NCBI GenBank assembly: GCA_903855985.1
Contig: CAIOAO010000103.1
Span: 47,967-111,966 of the forward strand
Reading direction: 5' to 3'
Origin: an uncultured Opitutia bacterium
GTDB taxonomy: Bacteria; Verrucomicrobiota; Verrucomicrobiia; Opitutales; Opitutaceae
DNA length: 64,000 bases
Shown here: piece after piece, positions 34,935 to 43,678 of the stretch
Numbering within the stretch: the first letter of the stretch is position 1
How the letters are laid out: each line of letters starts with the position of its first letter
Notes under the pieces: model-generated
Seen by the model: only the letters and a program-made list of their open reading frames with translations
Database searches by the model: none
What the model was told of the DNA's origin: nothing
Made by a program: the position numbers and the translations under genes

Positions 34935-36713
34935 TCACGCCGCGGGCCGGCGTCGCTTTTCCACCAGCGCCAGCAGCAGGTCGCCCTTGGCCAGGCTGCC
35001 CATGAGCCGGCCGGTCTCCGGCCCCACCACGGGCAGCCGCTCGGACGTCAGCCCGAGGAACCGGCCGAGCGCTTCGCTCAGGGACTGGTCCGGCCCGATC
35101 CGCGGGAAGTCCTCGCGCATGATGTCACGCGCAATGACCAGCTCCGCCAGGTCGAGTTGGCCGAGATACGGCTTGATGTCGTGCAGCGACACCGCACCGA
35201 GAAATTTCCCGTCAGCCTCGCACACGTAAAGGTTGTTCACCCGCACGGAGAGGAACTTTTCCGCGATCTCGGCAAAATGCGCGCCCGGCGGGATCGTCGG
35301 GGGATCGGCCCGTATCAGGTCCGACACGCGGGCCGCAGCCAGCGTGGCCGCTGGTTCCGCGGCGGCCTTGCGCCGCAGCGAGGCGCTGTACAGCGACTCC
35401 CCCGCCACGCCCTTCGCGGTGTAATACGCGATCACGTTGCAGAGCATCAGCGGCAGGATGATGTCATAGCTCAGCGTCATTTCGAACAGCATGATGACCG
35501 CCATGACCGGCGCGCGGCTCGCCGCCGAGAGGAACGCCCCCATGCCGACCAGCGCGAACGCCCCCGGGTCCACCGCCGCCGCCGGCCAGATCCGGTGCAC
35601 CCCGATGCCAAACAGGTAACCCAGGCTCGCCCCCATGAACAGCGACGGCGTGAACACGCCGCCCGGGGCGCCCGACCCGAACGACGACATCGTCGCGAGC
35701 CACTTGCAGGCGAAGATGCCCAGCAGCACCGTCCAGAGCAGCCGGCCGTTGAGGATGTCCACCACCACCGTGTAGCCGTTGCCGCAAACTTCCGGGACGT
35801 TGATCGCAATGACGCCCACCAGCAGGCCGCCGAGCGCCAGGCGCGCGACCAACGGCAGCCGCAGCGAGATGAAAAATTCTTCCGCCTGCTTCAGCGAGCG
35901 TAGGAACACCGGTGCGAGGCCGCCCGCAAGGAGGCCGAGGAGCACGTACGGGCCCATCTCCCAGGGCGAATTGAGCTGGAACGGCGGTACCTTATACAAA
36001 ACCTGCGCCGCCGTGAGCACGCGGATCGTCAGCGTCGCCACGACCGCCGAGACCGCCAGCGGACCGAGGCTCTCCATCGCAATCGTCCCGAGAATGATCT
36101 CCGCCACGAAAAACGACCCGGCAATCGGCGCATTGTAGGCCGAGGCAATGCCCGCCGACGCGCCGCAGGCCACCAGCAGCCGCAGCTGCGGCCCCGTGAA
36201 ATTACGCCACCGGCCGACCAGCGAGGCGACCACCGAGGAGATCTGCACCATCGGGCCTTCCCGCCCGATCGAACCGCCCGAGCCGATCGAAAACAGCGCC
36301 GCCGTGGTCTTCACCAGGCTCGACCGCACCGGTATCCGGCCGTTGCCGATCACGATCGCCTCCATATAGTCAGTCGAGCTCTCCGAGCGCGTGAGCCGCG
36401 AGCCGTACAGCAGCACCAGGCCCGCCGCCGCGCCGCCCAGCGTCGGCACCAGCAGGCAGCCCCACCAGGGCAGCTGCCGCATCGACTCGACGACGCCGCT
36501 CGTGCGGCCCGTCATGAATTCGTGCACCCCCTCCGCCAGCACGGAAAAAATCATCGAGGCCATCGCGCCGAGAAAACCGGCGAGCGCCGCCCACAGCAGC
36601 GTGACCTGCCACTCCGTCAGCTGGATTTTCTCCCGAATCCAGAGCCGCCAGCGCAACAGGCGTTGCAGCCGCTGCAACAGCTCGGTCGTGGTCGCGGGTA
36701 CCGTCGTGCTCAT
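34935..36713 (-). CDS. CLC-family chloride channel/antiporter with CBS pair
   Basis: 592 residues. The membrane part (about residues 35-440) has the CLC motifs GNGRIP (GSGIP-like), GREGP with gating Glu 152, and GGVFTPSLF. Two C-terminal CBS domains (about 460-585: VSDLIRADPPTI and ARDIMREDFPRI) could bind nucleotides. It moves chloride or another anion across the inner membrane, by exchange with protons if the gating Glu functions. The start overlaps the PTS EIIA stop by 4 bp, a conserved-looking pairing that suggests PTS-linked control. Confidence 0.92.
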   Translation of the reverse strand: MSTTVPATTTELLQRLQRLLRWRLWIREKIQLTEWQVTLLWAALAGFLGAMASMIFSVLAEGVHEFMTGRTSGVVESMRQLPWWGCLLVPTLGGAAAGLVLLYGSRLTRSESSTDYMEAIVIGNGRIPVRSSLVKTTAALFSIGSGGSIGREGPMVQISSVVASLVGRWRNFTGPQLRLLVACGASAGIASAYNAPIAGSFFVAEIILGTIAMESLGPLAVSAVVATLTIRVLTAAQVLYKVPPFQLNSPWEMGPYVLLGLLAGGLAPVFLRSLKQAEEFFISLRLPLVARLALGGLLVGVIAINVPEVCGNGYTVVVDILNGRLLWTVLLGIFACKWLATMSSFGSGAPGGVFTPSLFMGASLGYLFGIGVHRIWPAAAVDPGAFALVGMGAFLSAASRAPVMAVIMLFEMTLSYDIILPLMLCNVIAYYTAKGVAGESLYSASLRRKAAAEPAATLAAARVSDLIRADPPTIPPGAHFAEIAEKFLSVRVNNLYVCEADGKFLGAVSLHDIKPYLGQLDLAELVIARDIMREDFPRIGPDQSLSEALGRFLGLTSERLPVVGPETGRLMGSLAKGDLLLALVEKRRRPAA

Positions 36714-37174
36714 CGCTTCGCCCCGCGCGCCAGCAGCGCGGTGAATTCCGCCTCAGACTTCGCCGCCAGCAGGCCGTCGTGCACCCCCGGCGCCTTCAGC
36801 GTCCGGGTGATCGCCGCCACCGTCAGGAGATACTCCTCCACCTGCGGCTTGGGCGTGCCGACCATGAAAATCAGCCGCACCGCCGGGTGCTCCGCATCAA
36901 ACCCCACCCCCGGCGCCGCCACCCGCGCCACGCCGATCACCGCGCGTTCCACCGCGTCCGTGCGGGCATGCGGCAGCGCCACGTCGGGCGCGATGCACAC
37001 CGGCGCGAGCATCGCACGCTCCAGCAGGCCGTGCAAAAACTGCGGCGCATCCTTGACCGCCGGGCTCTTCGCCAGCGACGCATGCAGCGCACAGATCGCC
37101 GCCTCGCGCGAATTCACCGCCAGATCCAGCATCAGCGCGTCCGGTCGGGCGAGTAATGAGGTTGGCAAGTCCAC
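36710..37174 (-). CDS. PTS EIIA domain protein (PtsN/fructose type)
   Basis: 154 residues, a single EIIA-2 domain. The phosphorylatable His is in VALPHARTDAV (H69), preceded by REAAICALHASLA and followed by VRLIFMVGTP. No other PTS sugar component is nearby, so it is more likely a regulatory EIIA of PtsN type than a sugar transporter subunit. It is translationally coupled to the CLC gene downstream. Confidence 0.88.
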   Translation of the reverse strand: MDLPTSLLARPDALMLDLAVNSREAAICALHASLAKSPAVKDAPQFLHGLLERAMLAPVCIAPDVALPHARTDAVERAVIGVARVAAPGVGFDAEHPAVRLIFMVGTPKPQVEEYLLTVAAITRTLKAPGVHDGLLAAKSEAEFTALLARGAKR

Positions 37175-37518
37175 GTCGCCATCACCCTAGCCGCGCGACG
37201 CGGCGAAACAAGCCCGCGCTCGGCAAATTTATCGTGATAAATCCTCCGAGCTGTCCGGACCGGACTTCAGGATTTTGACCACGGATAGCTCGGGTGAACA
37301 CGGTTCAGAATTTAAGGCCGGTTGACCACGAAGAGGCGCAAAAAATTTCCAGGGCGGCGAAACACGCTTCCGCATGCCTGTGGGCGCAATGGCGACTCTT
37401 TCATAGCCCCAAGCCCTTTGTGCCTTTTTGCGGCCAAACTTCTGAAGGAATTGGGAGTGATCCGTGTCCTCCGCCTTATCCGTGGTAAAAATTCCGCCGG
37501 ATTCGCTTGGGATTTTGC
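37175..37518. other. Intergenic region filled by nested repeats
   Basis: 344 bp between the SNF2 helicase 3' end and the start of the EIIA gene. It holds no supported gene; most of it (37271-37491) is the nested inverted-repeat element described separately. Confidence 0.6.
37271..37491. repeat. Nested inverted-repeat element, two families
   Basis: The outer arms contain ACCACGGATA near 37279 and its inverse TATCCGTGGT near 37478, each followed or preceded by ACACGG/CCGTGT units. Inside them is a second pair, GACCACGAAGAGGCGC (from 37324) against GTGCCTTTTTGCGGCC (from 37420), an unrelated repeat family. The structure looks like one element inserted between the arms of another. Confidence 0.65.
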
Positions 37519-40251
37519 TCACGCCACCGGATCGGATTCAGCCGGCTCAGCGGCTGCTGGCTCCGTCGCCCCACTCAAGGGCGCAGACACGGCAGCTTCT
37601 GGCGCCGGCACTTCGACCGGCTCCACCGGCACTTCCGCCACGACCTGCGCCGTCAGCTGCACCAGCCCGCGCAACGAGGTGAAATGCTGGCTCAGGTCAA
37701 AGTCGCCGCCCAGGCCGCCGATGAGCTTGTCGAACAGGTCCTTCTTCGACGCCTTCAGCGCCTGGATCCGCTCCTCGATGGTGCCGGCCGTGACCATGCG
37801 GTAAACGAACACCGTGCTCTTCTGCCCGATGCGGTGCACGCGGTCCACGGCCTGCGCCTCCACGGCTGGGTTCCACCAGGGGTCGAGCAGGAAGACGTAG
37901 TCGGCCGCATGCAGCGTGATGCCCGTGCCGGCCGCCTTCAGTGACACCAGCATCACCGCCGCGCCGGTCGCGCCCTGGAACGACTGCACGGGCTTCAGCC
38001 GGTCGAGCGTCATGCCCGTCAGCTCGTAGCGCGGCAGGTCGGGGAAATTCTTGATCAGCGCCTCGCGCACGCGGTCGAGCAGCATCACGAACTGCGAGAA
38101 GATCACGACCTTGTGCCCGCTGCCGACCACCTCGGCGAGTTTCTCGACGAGCAGGTTGATCTTGCCCGAGTCGCTGAGCGGCGACTTGAGCCAGGGCAGC
38201 ATGTCGGGGTCGCAGCAGGTCTGGCGCAGGCGCGTGAGCAGCGCGAGGAAGCCGAAGGACTTTTCCCGCATCGCCGTGCCGACGTCGTCGCCGAGGCGCG
38301 CGAGGCCCTCGGTGCAGATGCGCGCATACTCCGCGCGCTGCACGTCGGTCATCGGGCAGAGCAGGTCCATCTCCACCTTCTGCGGCAGCTCCGTCGCCAC
38401 CTCATTCTTGGTGCGGCGGAGGATGAACGGCGCCAGCTGGGCGCGCAGGCGCTCCAGGGTGACGACGCGGTCGGCATTCAGCGCCGACTCGAAGCCCGTG
38501 CGCGAGCCGAGCAGGCCCGGCAGGAGAAAGCGGAAGATGCTCCACAGGTCGAGCTGGCGGTTCTCCAGCGGCGTGCCGGTCAGCACCATCCGGTGCCGCG
38601 CCCGCACCGCGAAGCAGGTCTGCGTGATCTTGGCGTCGGGGTTCTTGATGAACTGTCCCTCGTCGAGGATCGCATAGCCGAACTCCTGCCCGTCGAGCAG
38701 GTGGCGGTGCTTGCGCAGCTGCGTGTAGCTCGCGAGCCAGATGCACGGGTCCGGGCGCTGCGTGAAATCGTGGCCGGTCTTGAGCACGTCCACCGCGAGC
38801 TCAGGATAAAATTTCGCGATCTCCTCGCGCCAGACCGGGACCACGCTCGCGGGGCAGACGATCAGCGTGGGTTTGTCCGCCACGCGGCGCGTAGCCAGCA
38901 TCGTCAGCACTTGCAGCGTCTTGCCCAGGCCCATCTCGTCCGCCAGCAGGCCGTGGCAGCCGACGTCGCACAGGTGCGCCATCCATTCCACGCCGCGGCG
39001 CTGGTACGGCCGCAGGATTTCCGGCAGCGCCGGCGGTTCCGGCGGCGGGGCGAGCACCTGCTGGCGCCAGGCCTCGATCTCGGGCGCGAGCGTGAGCTTC
39101 AGCCGCGCATCGTTGAACAGGGAGAAAATCAGGTAGGGCGAAAGCGTGCCGTCGGCGTGCGTCTCCGCGATGTTGTGCCGCCACGCGCTGAACGACTCCC
39201 ACTTTTCGCCCTGCAGCGCCACGATGCCCAGGTTCGGCAGGATCACCGGCGAGCCGCCGCGCTTGAGGAGCGTGTTGACCTCGGAGTCCGTGAGCATCCG
39301 CTCGCCCGCACGGAAAATCCAGCGGAGGTTCAGACCCGCGCCGTCATTCGCGCCGCCGGCCCCCGCCCGGCGCTCCGCCACGGCCTCGATCTCGATGATG
39401 CGCGTGCCCTTGAGCAGGTTCGCCGCGCGCTCGTCGAGCTCCACCGTAAACATCCGGCGCCAGGCCGGCAGCGTGGTCTTGAGGAAATTCGGGATCTCTA
39501 CCAGCGACTCGAGCACGTACAGGCCCGTGTCCTGATGATAATGAAAGTGCGCCTTGCGCGCGTAGGCCGCGAGGCCGATGAGCTTCGCCCGCTCGCCGGA
39601 GGTGACATGGCCGTTGCCGTTCACATGCGCGACATTGCCCAGCGCCGGGTTCCGGGTCTCGCCGTCGGCTTCGGACCAGTACGCTTGAAAGGTCAGCCCG
39701 GCCGTCTTCGTTTTGAAGACCAGCAGCAGGGTCCGCGAAACGCCGGGGGCGGCCACCGGGGGCGCGGAGCCGGCGGAGGCGGCCATCCCGGCCGGCTTGA
39801 CCGGCGCCGCCGGGGGATGCGCGTGGGAGTGGCCGTGCCCGTTGAAGCCATGGCTGTGGCCGTTGGACGCGGCCGGGGCCGCCAGGCGCGGGGAGTGCGC
39901 AGGCTCGCCCGGCAGGGGCGAGATCTCGTCAGCCACCAGCTCCTCGATCTCATGTAAACCCGCGACCGCCAACGCGTGCGCGATGTCGAGATCGGTCGTC
40001 GAGGAGCGTACCGCCAGACCGCCCTCCTCCCATTCAATCACGACATACTCGTCCTTTTTCTCCACCCGGCGGTGGATGATGGCGTCCTTGGCCGTCAGTT
40101 CCAACTCGCGGACCTCGCCATCGCGATAGATGCGCCGGCCTTCCTCGAGCTGTGAATCGCTAAACGCGGCAGACCAGTCATTTTCAAGCCGGTCGAACCA
40201 GGACTCGAGGGAATGAGGAGTGTAAACGCGCTTCGGTCCGTGCGATTGCAT
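37519..40251 (-). CDS. SNF2-family DEAD/DEAH helicase
   Basis: 910 residues. The N-terminal about 380 residues are less conserved and contain a His/Gly-rich linker (residues about 130-150: HSHGFNGHGHSHAH). The ATPase core has LADEMGLGKTLQVL (Walker A, near 433-443), ILDEGQF (DEAH-like box II), GTPLENRQLDLWSIF, and the C-terminal lobe motifs VIFSQFVMLLDRV, LKAAGTGITL, DPWWNPAVEAQAVDRVHRIGQ and AGTIEERI. It is an ATP-driven DNA translocase of the RapA/HepA-like bacterial SNF2 group. An acidic Ala/Pro tail ends the protein. Confidence 0.93.
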   Translation of the reverse strand: MQSHGPKRVYTPHSLESWFDRLENDWSAAFSDSQLEEGRRIYRDGEVRELELTAKDAIIHRRVEKKDEYVVIEWEEGGLAVRSSTTDLDIAHALAVAGLHEIEELVADEISPLPGEPAHSPRLAAPAASNGHSHGFNGHGHSHAHPPAAPVKPAGMAASAGSAPPVAAPGVSRTLLLVFKTKTAGLTFQAYWSEADGETRNPALGNVAHVNGNGHVTSGERAKLIGLAAYARKAHFHYHQDTGLYVLESLVEIPNFLKTTLPAWRRMFTVELDERAANLLKGTRIIEIEAVAERRAGAGGANDGAGLNLRWIFRAGERMLTDSEVNTLLKRGGSPVILPNLGIVALQGEKWESFSAWRHNIAETHADGTLSPYLIFSLFNDARLKLTLAPEIEAWRQQVLAPPPEPPALPEILRPYQRRGVEWMAHLCDVGCHGLLADEMGLGKTLQVLTMLATRRVADKPTLIVCPASVVPVWREEIAKFYPELAVDVLKTGHDFTQRPDPCIWLASYTQLRKHRHLLDGQEFGYAILDEGQFIKNPDAKITQTCFAVRARHRMVLTGTPLENRQLDLWSIFRFLLPGLLGSRTGFESALNADRVVTLERLRAQLAPFILRRTKNEVATELPQKVEMDLLCPMTDVQRAEYARICTEGLARLGDDVGTAMREKSFGFLALLTRLRQTCCDPDMLPWLKSPLSDSGKINLLVEKLAEVVGSGHKVVIFSQFVMLLDRVREALIKNFPDLPRYELTGMTLDRLKPVQSFQGATGAAVMLVSLKAAGTGITLHAADYVFLLDPWWNPAVEAQAVDRVHRIGQKSTVFVYRMVTAGTIEERIQALKASKKDLFDKLIGGLGGDFDLSQHFTSLRGLVQLTAQVVAEVPVEPVEVPAPEAAVSAPLSGATEPAAAEPAESDPVA

Positions 40252-40392
40252 CCGCTAAAAGATTGGACCGTAGGTTCCAACCAAGTGCCCGCAATCAAAA
40301 TCTTACATTTCTAGCCGGCGATTTTATCACGAAATTTACGGCCGCTTACACCGGACCGGCAACTCCCACCCCAGCAGTTGAATTCCCCGAAT

Positions 40393-40447
40393 CGTAACGC
40401 GGACGTCACGCGTCCGGCACACACTTCGGTCACTTTACGGGTATTCC
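40393..40447 (+). promoter_or_regulatory. Candidate PhoB box and -10 before the lipid cassette
   Basis: CGTAAC (40393), CGTCAC (40404) and CGGCAC (40415) recur every 11 bp; GGTCAC follows at 40428. TATTCC at 40442-40447 is the -10 candidate. From the G of GTCAC (40405) to this hexamer is 37 bp, exactly as in the porin promoter, and GTCACGCnnCCGnCACACA is shared by both sites. Confidence 0.65.
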
Positions 40448-40470
40448 CTGCCGCCTGATTCACGCCTGAT

Positions 40471-41613
40471 GTGAAGCTAACCATTGTCACCGAAACCTTC
40501 CCGCCCGAAATCAACGGCGTGGCCATGACCTTTGGCCACATCGCGCGGGAGCTTGGACGGCGTGGTCACCATGTGACGGTCTGCCATCCGCGACGGGACG
40601 ATCTCTCCAACGGGGCCGCGCAGGGCGGGTTCCACACGGTGCCCATGCCCGGCCTGCCCATCCCGGGTTATCCCTTGCTCCGTTTCGGTCTGCCGGCCGG
40701 CGGCACCCTCCGCCGCCGCTGGCGCGCCGATCGCCCTGATCTCGTTCACGTCGTGACCGAGGGCCCCTTGGGCTCCTCCGCCGTCAGCGCGGCCCGGACG
40801 CTCGGCCTTCCCGTGACGTCCAGCTTCCACACCAATTTTCACGCCTACACGAAGCACTACGGCTTCGCCCCGCTCCAGCACGCCGCCCTCGGCTGGCTGC
40901 GACGCGTGCACAACCGCACCCTCCGTACGTTCGCGCCGACCACGGAGCTCTGCGCGGAGTTGACGGCGCTTGGGTTCACCGGGCTCGGACTCCTGTCGCG
41001 CGGCGTCGATATCGAACAGTTCACCCCGCTGAAGCGCTCGCCCGCCCTGCGCACCGCGTGGGGCGCCGCCACCGCCGACCCGGTCGTTCTGCACGCCGGC
41101 CGCATGGCCGCTGAGAAAAATTACCCGCTCATCTTCCGCACCTTCGCCGCCATGCGCGCCGCGAATCCCCGCTGCCGCTTTGTCATGGTGGGCGACGGCC
41201 CGCTGCGGTCTAAACTTTCCCGCGCGCACCCGGACTGCCTTTTTACCGGCTTCATCCCCCGCGAGGAACTCGCCCGGCATTACGCCTCGGCCGACATCTA
41301 CGTCCACGCGAGCCTCACCGAGACCTTTGGCAACGTTCTCACCGAGGCGATGGCGAGCGGACTCGCCGTCGCGAGCTTCGACTACGCCGCCGCCCGCCAG
41401 TTTATCCGCGACGGCGAAAACGGCCTGGTCGTGCCCAGTGACCAGCCCTCCGCGCTGATCGCCGCCGCCGTCCGCCTCGCCACCGACACCGACCTGCGCA
41501 CCCGGCTCGCCGGCGCCGCCCGCGTCACCATCGAGCCCCAATCCTGGGCTAATGTCATTGCGCGCTTCGAGGCCGACCTGCTCGGCATCGTCGCCGCCCA
41601 CCGTCTCTCATGA
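40471..41613 (+). CDS. GT4 glycosyltransferase (lipid mannosyl/sulfoquinovosyl-transferase-like)
   Basis: 380 residues from GTG 40471. The GT4/GT-B pattern is clear: TETFPPEINGVAMT at the N-terminus, SFHTNFHAYTKHYG, GRMAAEKNYPLI, FVMVGDGPLRSKL, and the nucleotide-sugar E-x7-E motif in ETFGNVLTEAMASG (about residues 284-292). The start resembles SQD2/MgtA-type enzymes that glycosylate diacylglycerol or glycolipids. It is first in a four-gene set with 4-bp overlaps, behind a candidate PhoB box, which supports a glycolipid role. Its donor sugar cannot be read from sequence. Confidence 0.88.
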   Translation: MKLTIVTETFPPEINGVAMTFGHIARELGRRGHHVTVCHPRRDDLSNGAAQGGFHTVPMPGLPIPGYPLLRFGLPAGGTLRRRWRADRPDLVHVVTEGPLGSSAVSAARTLGLPVTSSFHTNFHAYTKHYGFAPLQHAALGWLRRVHNRTLRTFAPTTELCAELTALGFTGLGLLSRGVDIEQFTPLKRSPALRTAWGAATADPVVLHAGRMAAEKNYPLIFRTFAAMRAANPRCRFVMVGDGPLRSKLSRAHPDCLFTGFIPREELARHYASADIYVHASLTETFGNVLTEAMASGLAVASFDYAAARQFIRDGENGLVVPSDQPSALIAAAVRLATDTDLRTRLAGAARVTIEPQSWANVIARFEADLLGIVAAHRLS

Positions 41614-42740
41614 GCAAAATTCTCATTCTCACCGCCAGCTTCGGCGAGGGCCACAATGCCGCCGCCCGCGCCCTCGCCGCCGCGATTGACCGCGAGGCCG
41701 GCCTCGGTACCGCCGTCACCGAGGACATCTTCGCCCTTGCCGCCCCGCGCTACAACGAGCTCGTCCGCCGCAGCTACCTCTCCCTCATCAACCGCGCGCC
41801 CAAGCTTTGGATCCGGTTCTACCGCTGGAGCGACCGCTCGTCGCTGGTGGCAAACACCCCGGCGCTGTTCTTCCGCGAACTTCGCGTGCTCCGGCGGATT
41901 CTCGCACGCGAAAAACCCGACGCCGTCTGCTGCACGTTTCCTGTCGCCACGCTCCTGCTCGAGCACCTCGCCCGCACCGGCGGGCCCAGGCTGCCGCGCT
42001 ACAACATCGTCACCGACTCCATCAGCATCCACTCGCTCTGGTGCCGCGGCGCATGCGACGGCTGGTTTGTGCCCAACGAGGACTCCGCCGCCGTCGTCCT
42101 GCGCGCCGGCCTCAACCCGGCCCTCGTCCACGTCTCCGGTTTTCCCGTCCCCGCCATTTTCACCGAGCAGGCCGGCCTGCTCACGCCACCCGACCTCAAC
42201 TCCGGTGCCGCCCCGCGCGTGCTGCACATCATCAACTCCGGCACCCGCCACGCCGCCGAGACCGCGCGCCGGCTCCTTGCCGAGCAGGATTGGGAAGTCA
42301 CCTGCGCCGTCGGCCGCAATGAAAGCCTCCTCCGCCAACTCACCGCCCTCGCGGCCGGCCGCCGGCGCCCCGCCACCATCCTCGGCTGGACGAAGGAAGT
42401 ACCGCAGCTGCTGATGACGCATCACGTCGTCGTCAGCAAAGCCGGCGGCGCAACCACCCAGGAGGCCATCAACGCGCTCTGCCCCATGATCGTGAGCCAG
42501 GTCGTGCCCGGCCAGGAGGAGGGCAACTACGAGCTCCTCCGCCGCCACGGTGCCGGTACGCTGGCCGAGTCACCCGATGCCGTCATCGCCGCCCTGAAGC
42601 ACGCCTTCGCCGACCACGGCCGCGTCCTCGGTGAATGGCGGGCTGCGCTTTCCCCCCTCGCCCATCCCACGGCCGCCCGCGACATCGCGCAGCACGTGCT
42701 TGCTGCCAGCACACCGGCCCCCGCCGCAGCCCGCCCATGA
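41610..42740 (+). CDS. MGDG-synthase-like glycosyltransferase (GT28)
   Basis: 376 residues. The N-terminal ILTASFGEGHNAAARALA is the MGDG-synthase acceptor loop, SLINRAPKLWIRFYR and VCCTFPVATLLLE follow, and the C-terminal donor site has VVVSKAGGATTQEAINALCPMIV and VPGQEEGNYELL. The family transfers a hexose from UDP-sugar to diacylglycerol (plant MGDG synthase, Bacillus UgtP). ATGA overlaps join it to the GT4 gene before and the lipid kinase gene after. It probably makes a glucosyl- or galactosyl-diacylglycerol. Confidence 0.88.
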   Translation: MSKILILTASFGEGHNAAARALAAAIDREAGLGTAVTEDIFALAAPRYNELVRRSYLSLINRAPKLWIRFYRWSDRSSLVANTPALFFRELRVLRRILAREKPDAVCCTFPVATLLLEHLARTGGPRLPRYNIVTDSISIHSLWCRGACDGWFVPNEDSAAVVLRAGLNPALVHVSGFPVPAIFTEQAGLLTPPDLNSGAAPRVLHIINSGTRHAAETARRLLAEQDWEVTCAVGRNESLLRQLTALAAGRRRPATILGWTKEVPQLLMTHHVVVSKAGGATTQEAINALCPMIVSQVVPGQEEGNYELLRRHGAGTLAESPDAVIAALKHAFADHGRVLGEWRAALSPLAHPTAARDIAQHVLAASTPAPAAARP

Positions 42741-43678
42741 AACTCTGCTTCATCCTCAACCCCCGCTCCGGCCGCAATGCCCGCCGGCCGTGGCTCACGG
42801 GTCACATCCGCGAGTTCATCGCCACGCGTGGTCTCGACGCCACGCTCGTCACGACCACGCGCCCGCAGCACGCCACCGCGTTGGCGTCGGCCGCCATCGC
42901 CGCTGGTTGTACCCGCGTCGTCGCCGTCGGCGGCGATGGCACGATGAACGAAATCGCCCAGGCCCTGCTCTACTCGCCGGCCGCGCTCGGTCTCGTGCCC
43001 TGCGGCTCGGGCAACGGCCTGGCCCTGCACCTCGGCATTCCCACCCGGCTCAACGAGGCGCTCGCCCTCGCCGCTGACCCGGCCGCGCGCATCGCCGCGA
43101 TCGACACCGGGGCCGCCAACGGCCGGCCGTTTTTCAACGCCATGGGCTGCGGCTTCGACGCCGAGATCAGCCGCCGCTTCAACCGCCTCACCCGCCGCGG
43201 CCTCGCGGCGTACGCCCGCATCGGCCTCTCCGCCTTCCGCTCGCGCCGCTCCGAATGGGTCGTGATCCACGGCGCCGGCCAGACCAAGGCGCTGCTCACC
43301 CTGCTCGTGGCCGTCGCCAACTCCGACCAGTATGGCAACCACGCCTGCATCGCCCCCGGCGCCCGCGTGGACGACGGCCAGCTCGACCTTGTCGCCGTGC
43401 GACCCGTCGGCTTCGCCAGCGCGGTCCCGCTCATCGCCCGGCTGTTCCTCGGCAAATTCTCCTCCAGCCCGGGGGTGTTCCGGCTCCGCAGCGCGCGTTT
43501 TCTGATCGAGCGCTCCGGCCCCGGCCTCCTCCACACCGATGGCGAAACCCACGAGACCGGCGCCCTCGTCGAGGTCAAGGTCCACCCCCGCAGCCTCCGC
43601 CTCATCGTGCCCGTGCACAGCCGCGTCTCCACCGCGGACCCCGTCCCCGCCCCGGATTTCGCCCTCCCCTTCCCATGA
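42737..43678 (+). CDS. Diacylglycerol/lipid kinase family protein, copy 2
   Basis: 313 residues from ATG 42737, overlapping the previous stop. The DAGK core has FILNPRSGR, GGDGT at residues 65-69 with MNEIA, LGLVPCGSGNGLA and ANSDQYGNHACIAPGA; the C-terminal LLHTDGE strand is present. It is paralogous to 17527-18402. Inside the lipid cassette it may return diacylglycerol to phosphatidate, balancing glycolipid and phospholipid synthesis; this is an inference. Confidence 0.88.
   Translation: MKLCFILNPRSGRNARRPWLTGHIREFIATRGLDATLVTTTRPQHATALASAAIAAGCTRVVAVGGDGTMNEIAQALLYSPAALGLVPCGSGNGLALHLGIPTRLNEALALAADPAARIAAIDTGAANGRPFFNAMGCGFDAEISRRFNRLTRRGLAAYARIGLSAFRSRRSEWVVIHGAGQTKALLTLLVAVANSDQYGNHACIAPGARVDDGQLDLVAVRPVGFASAVPLIARLFLGKFSSSPGVFRLRSARFLIERSGPGLLHTDGETHETGALVEVKVHPRSLRLIVPVHSRVSTADPVPAPDFALPFP

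Noticed and set aside
38113..39957. 614-residue plus-strand frame inside the SNF2 gene
   Set aside because: Arg/Ala/Gln-rich shadow of a gene with complete helicase motifs.
17527..43678. The two lipid-kinase-family genes as a recent duplication
   Set aside because: They share family motifs but differ widely between motifs and in their surroundings, so the split is old.
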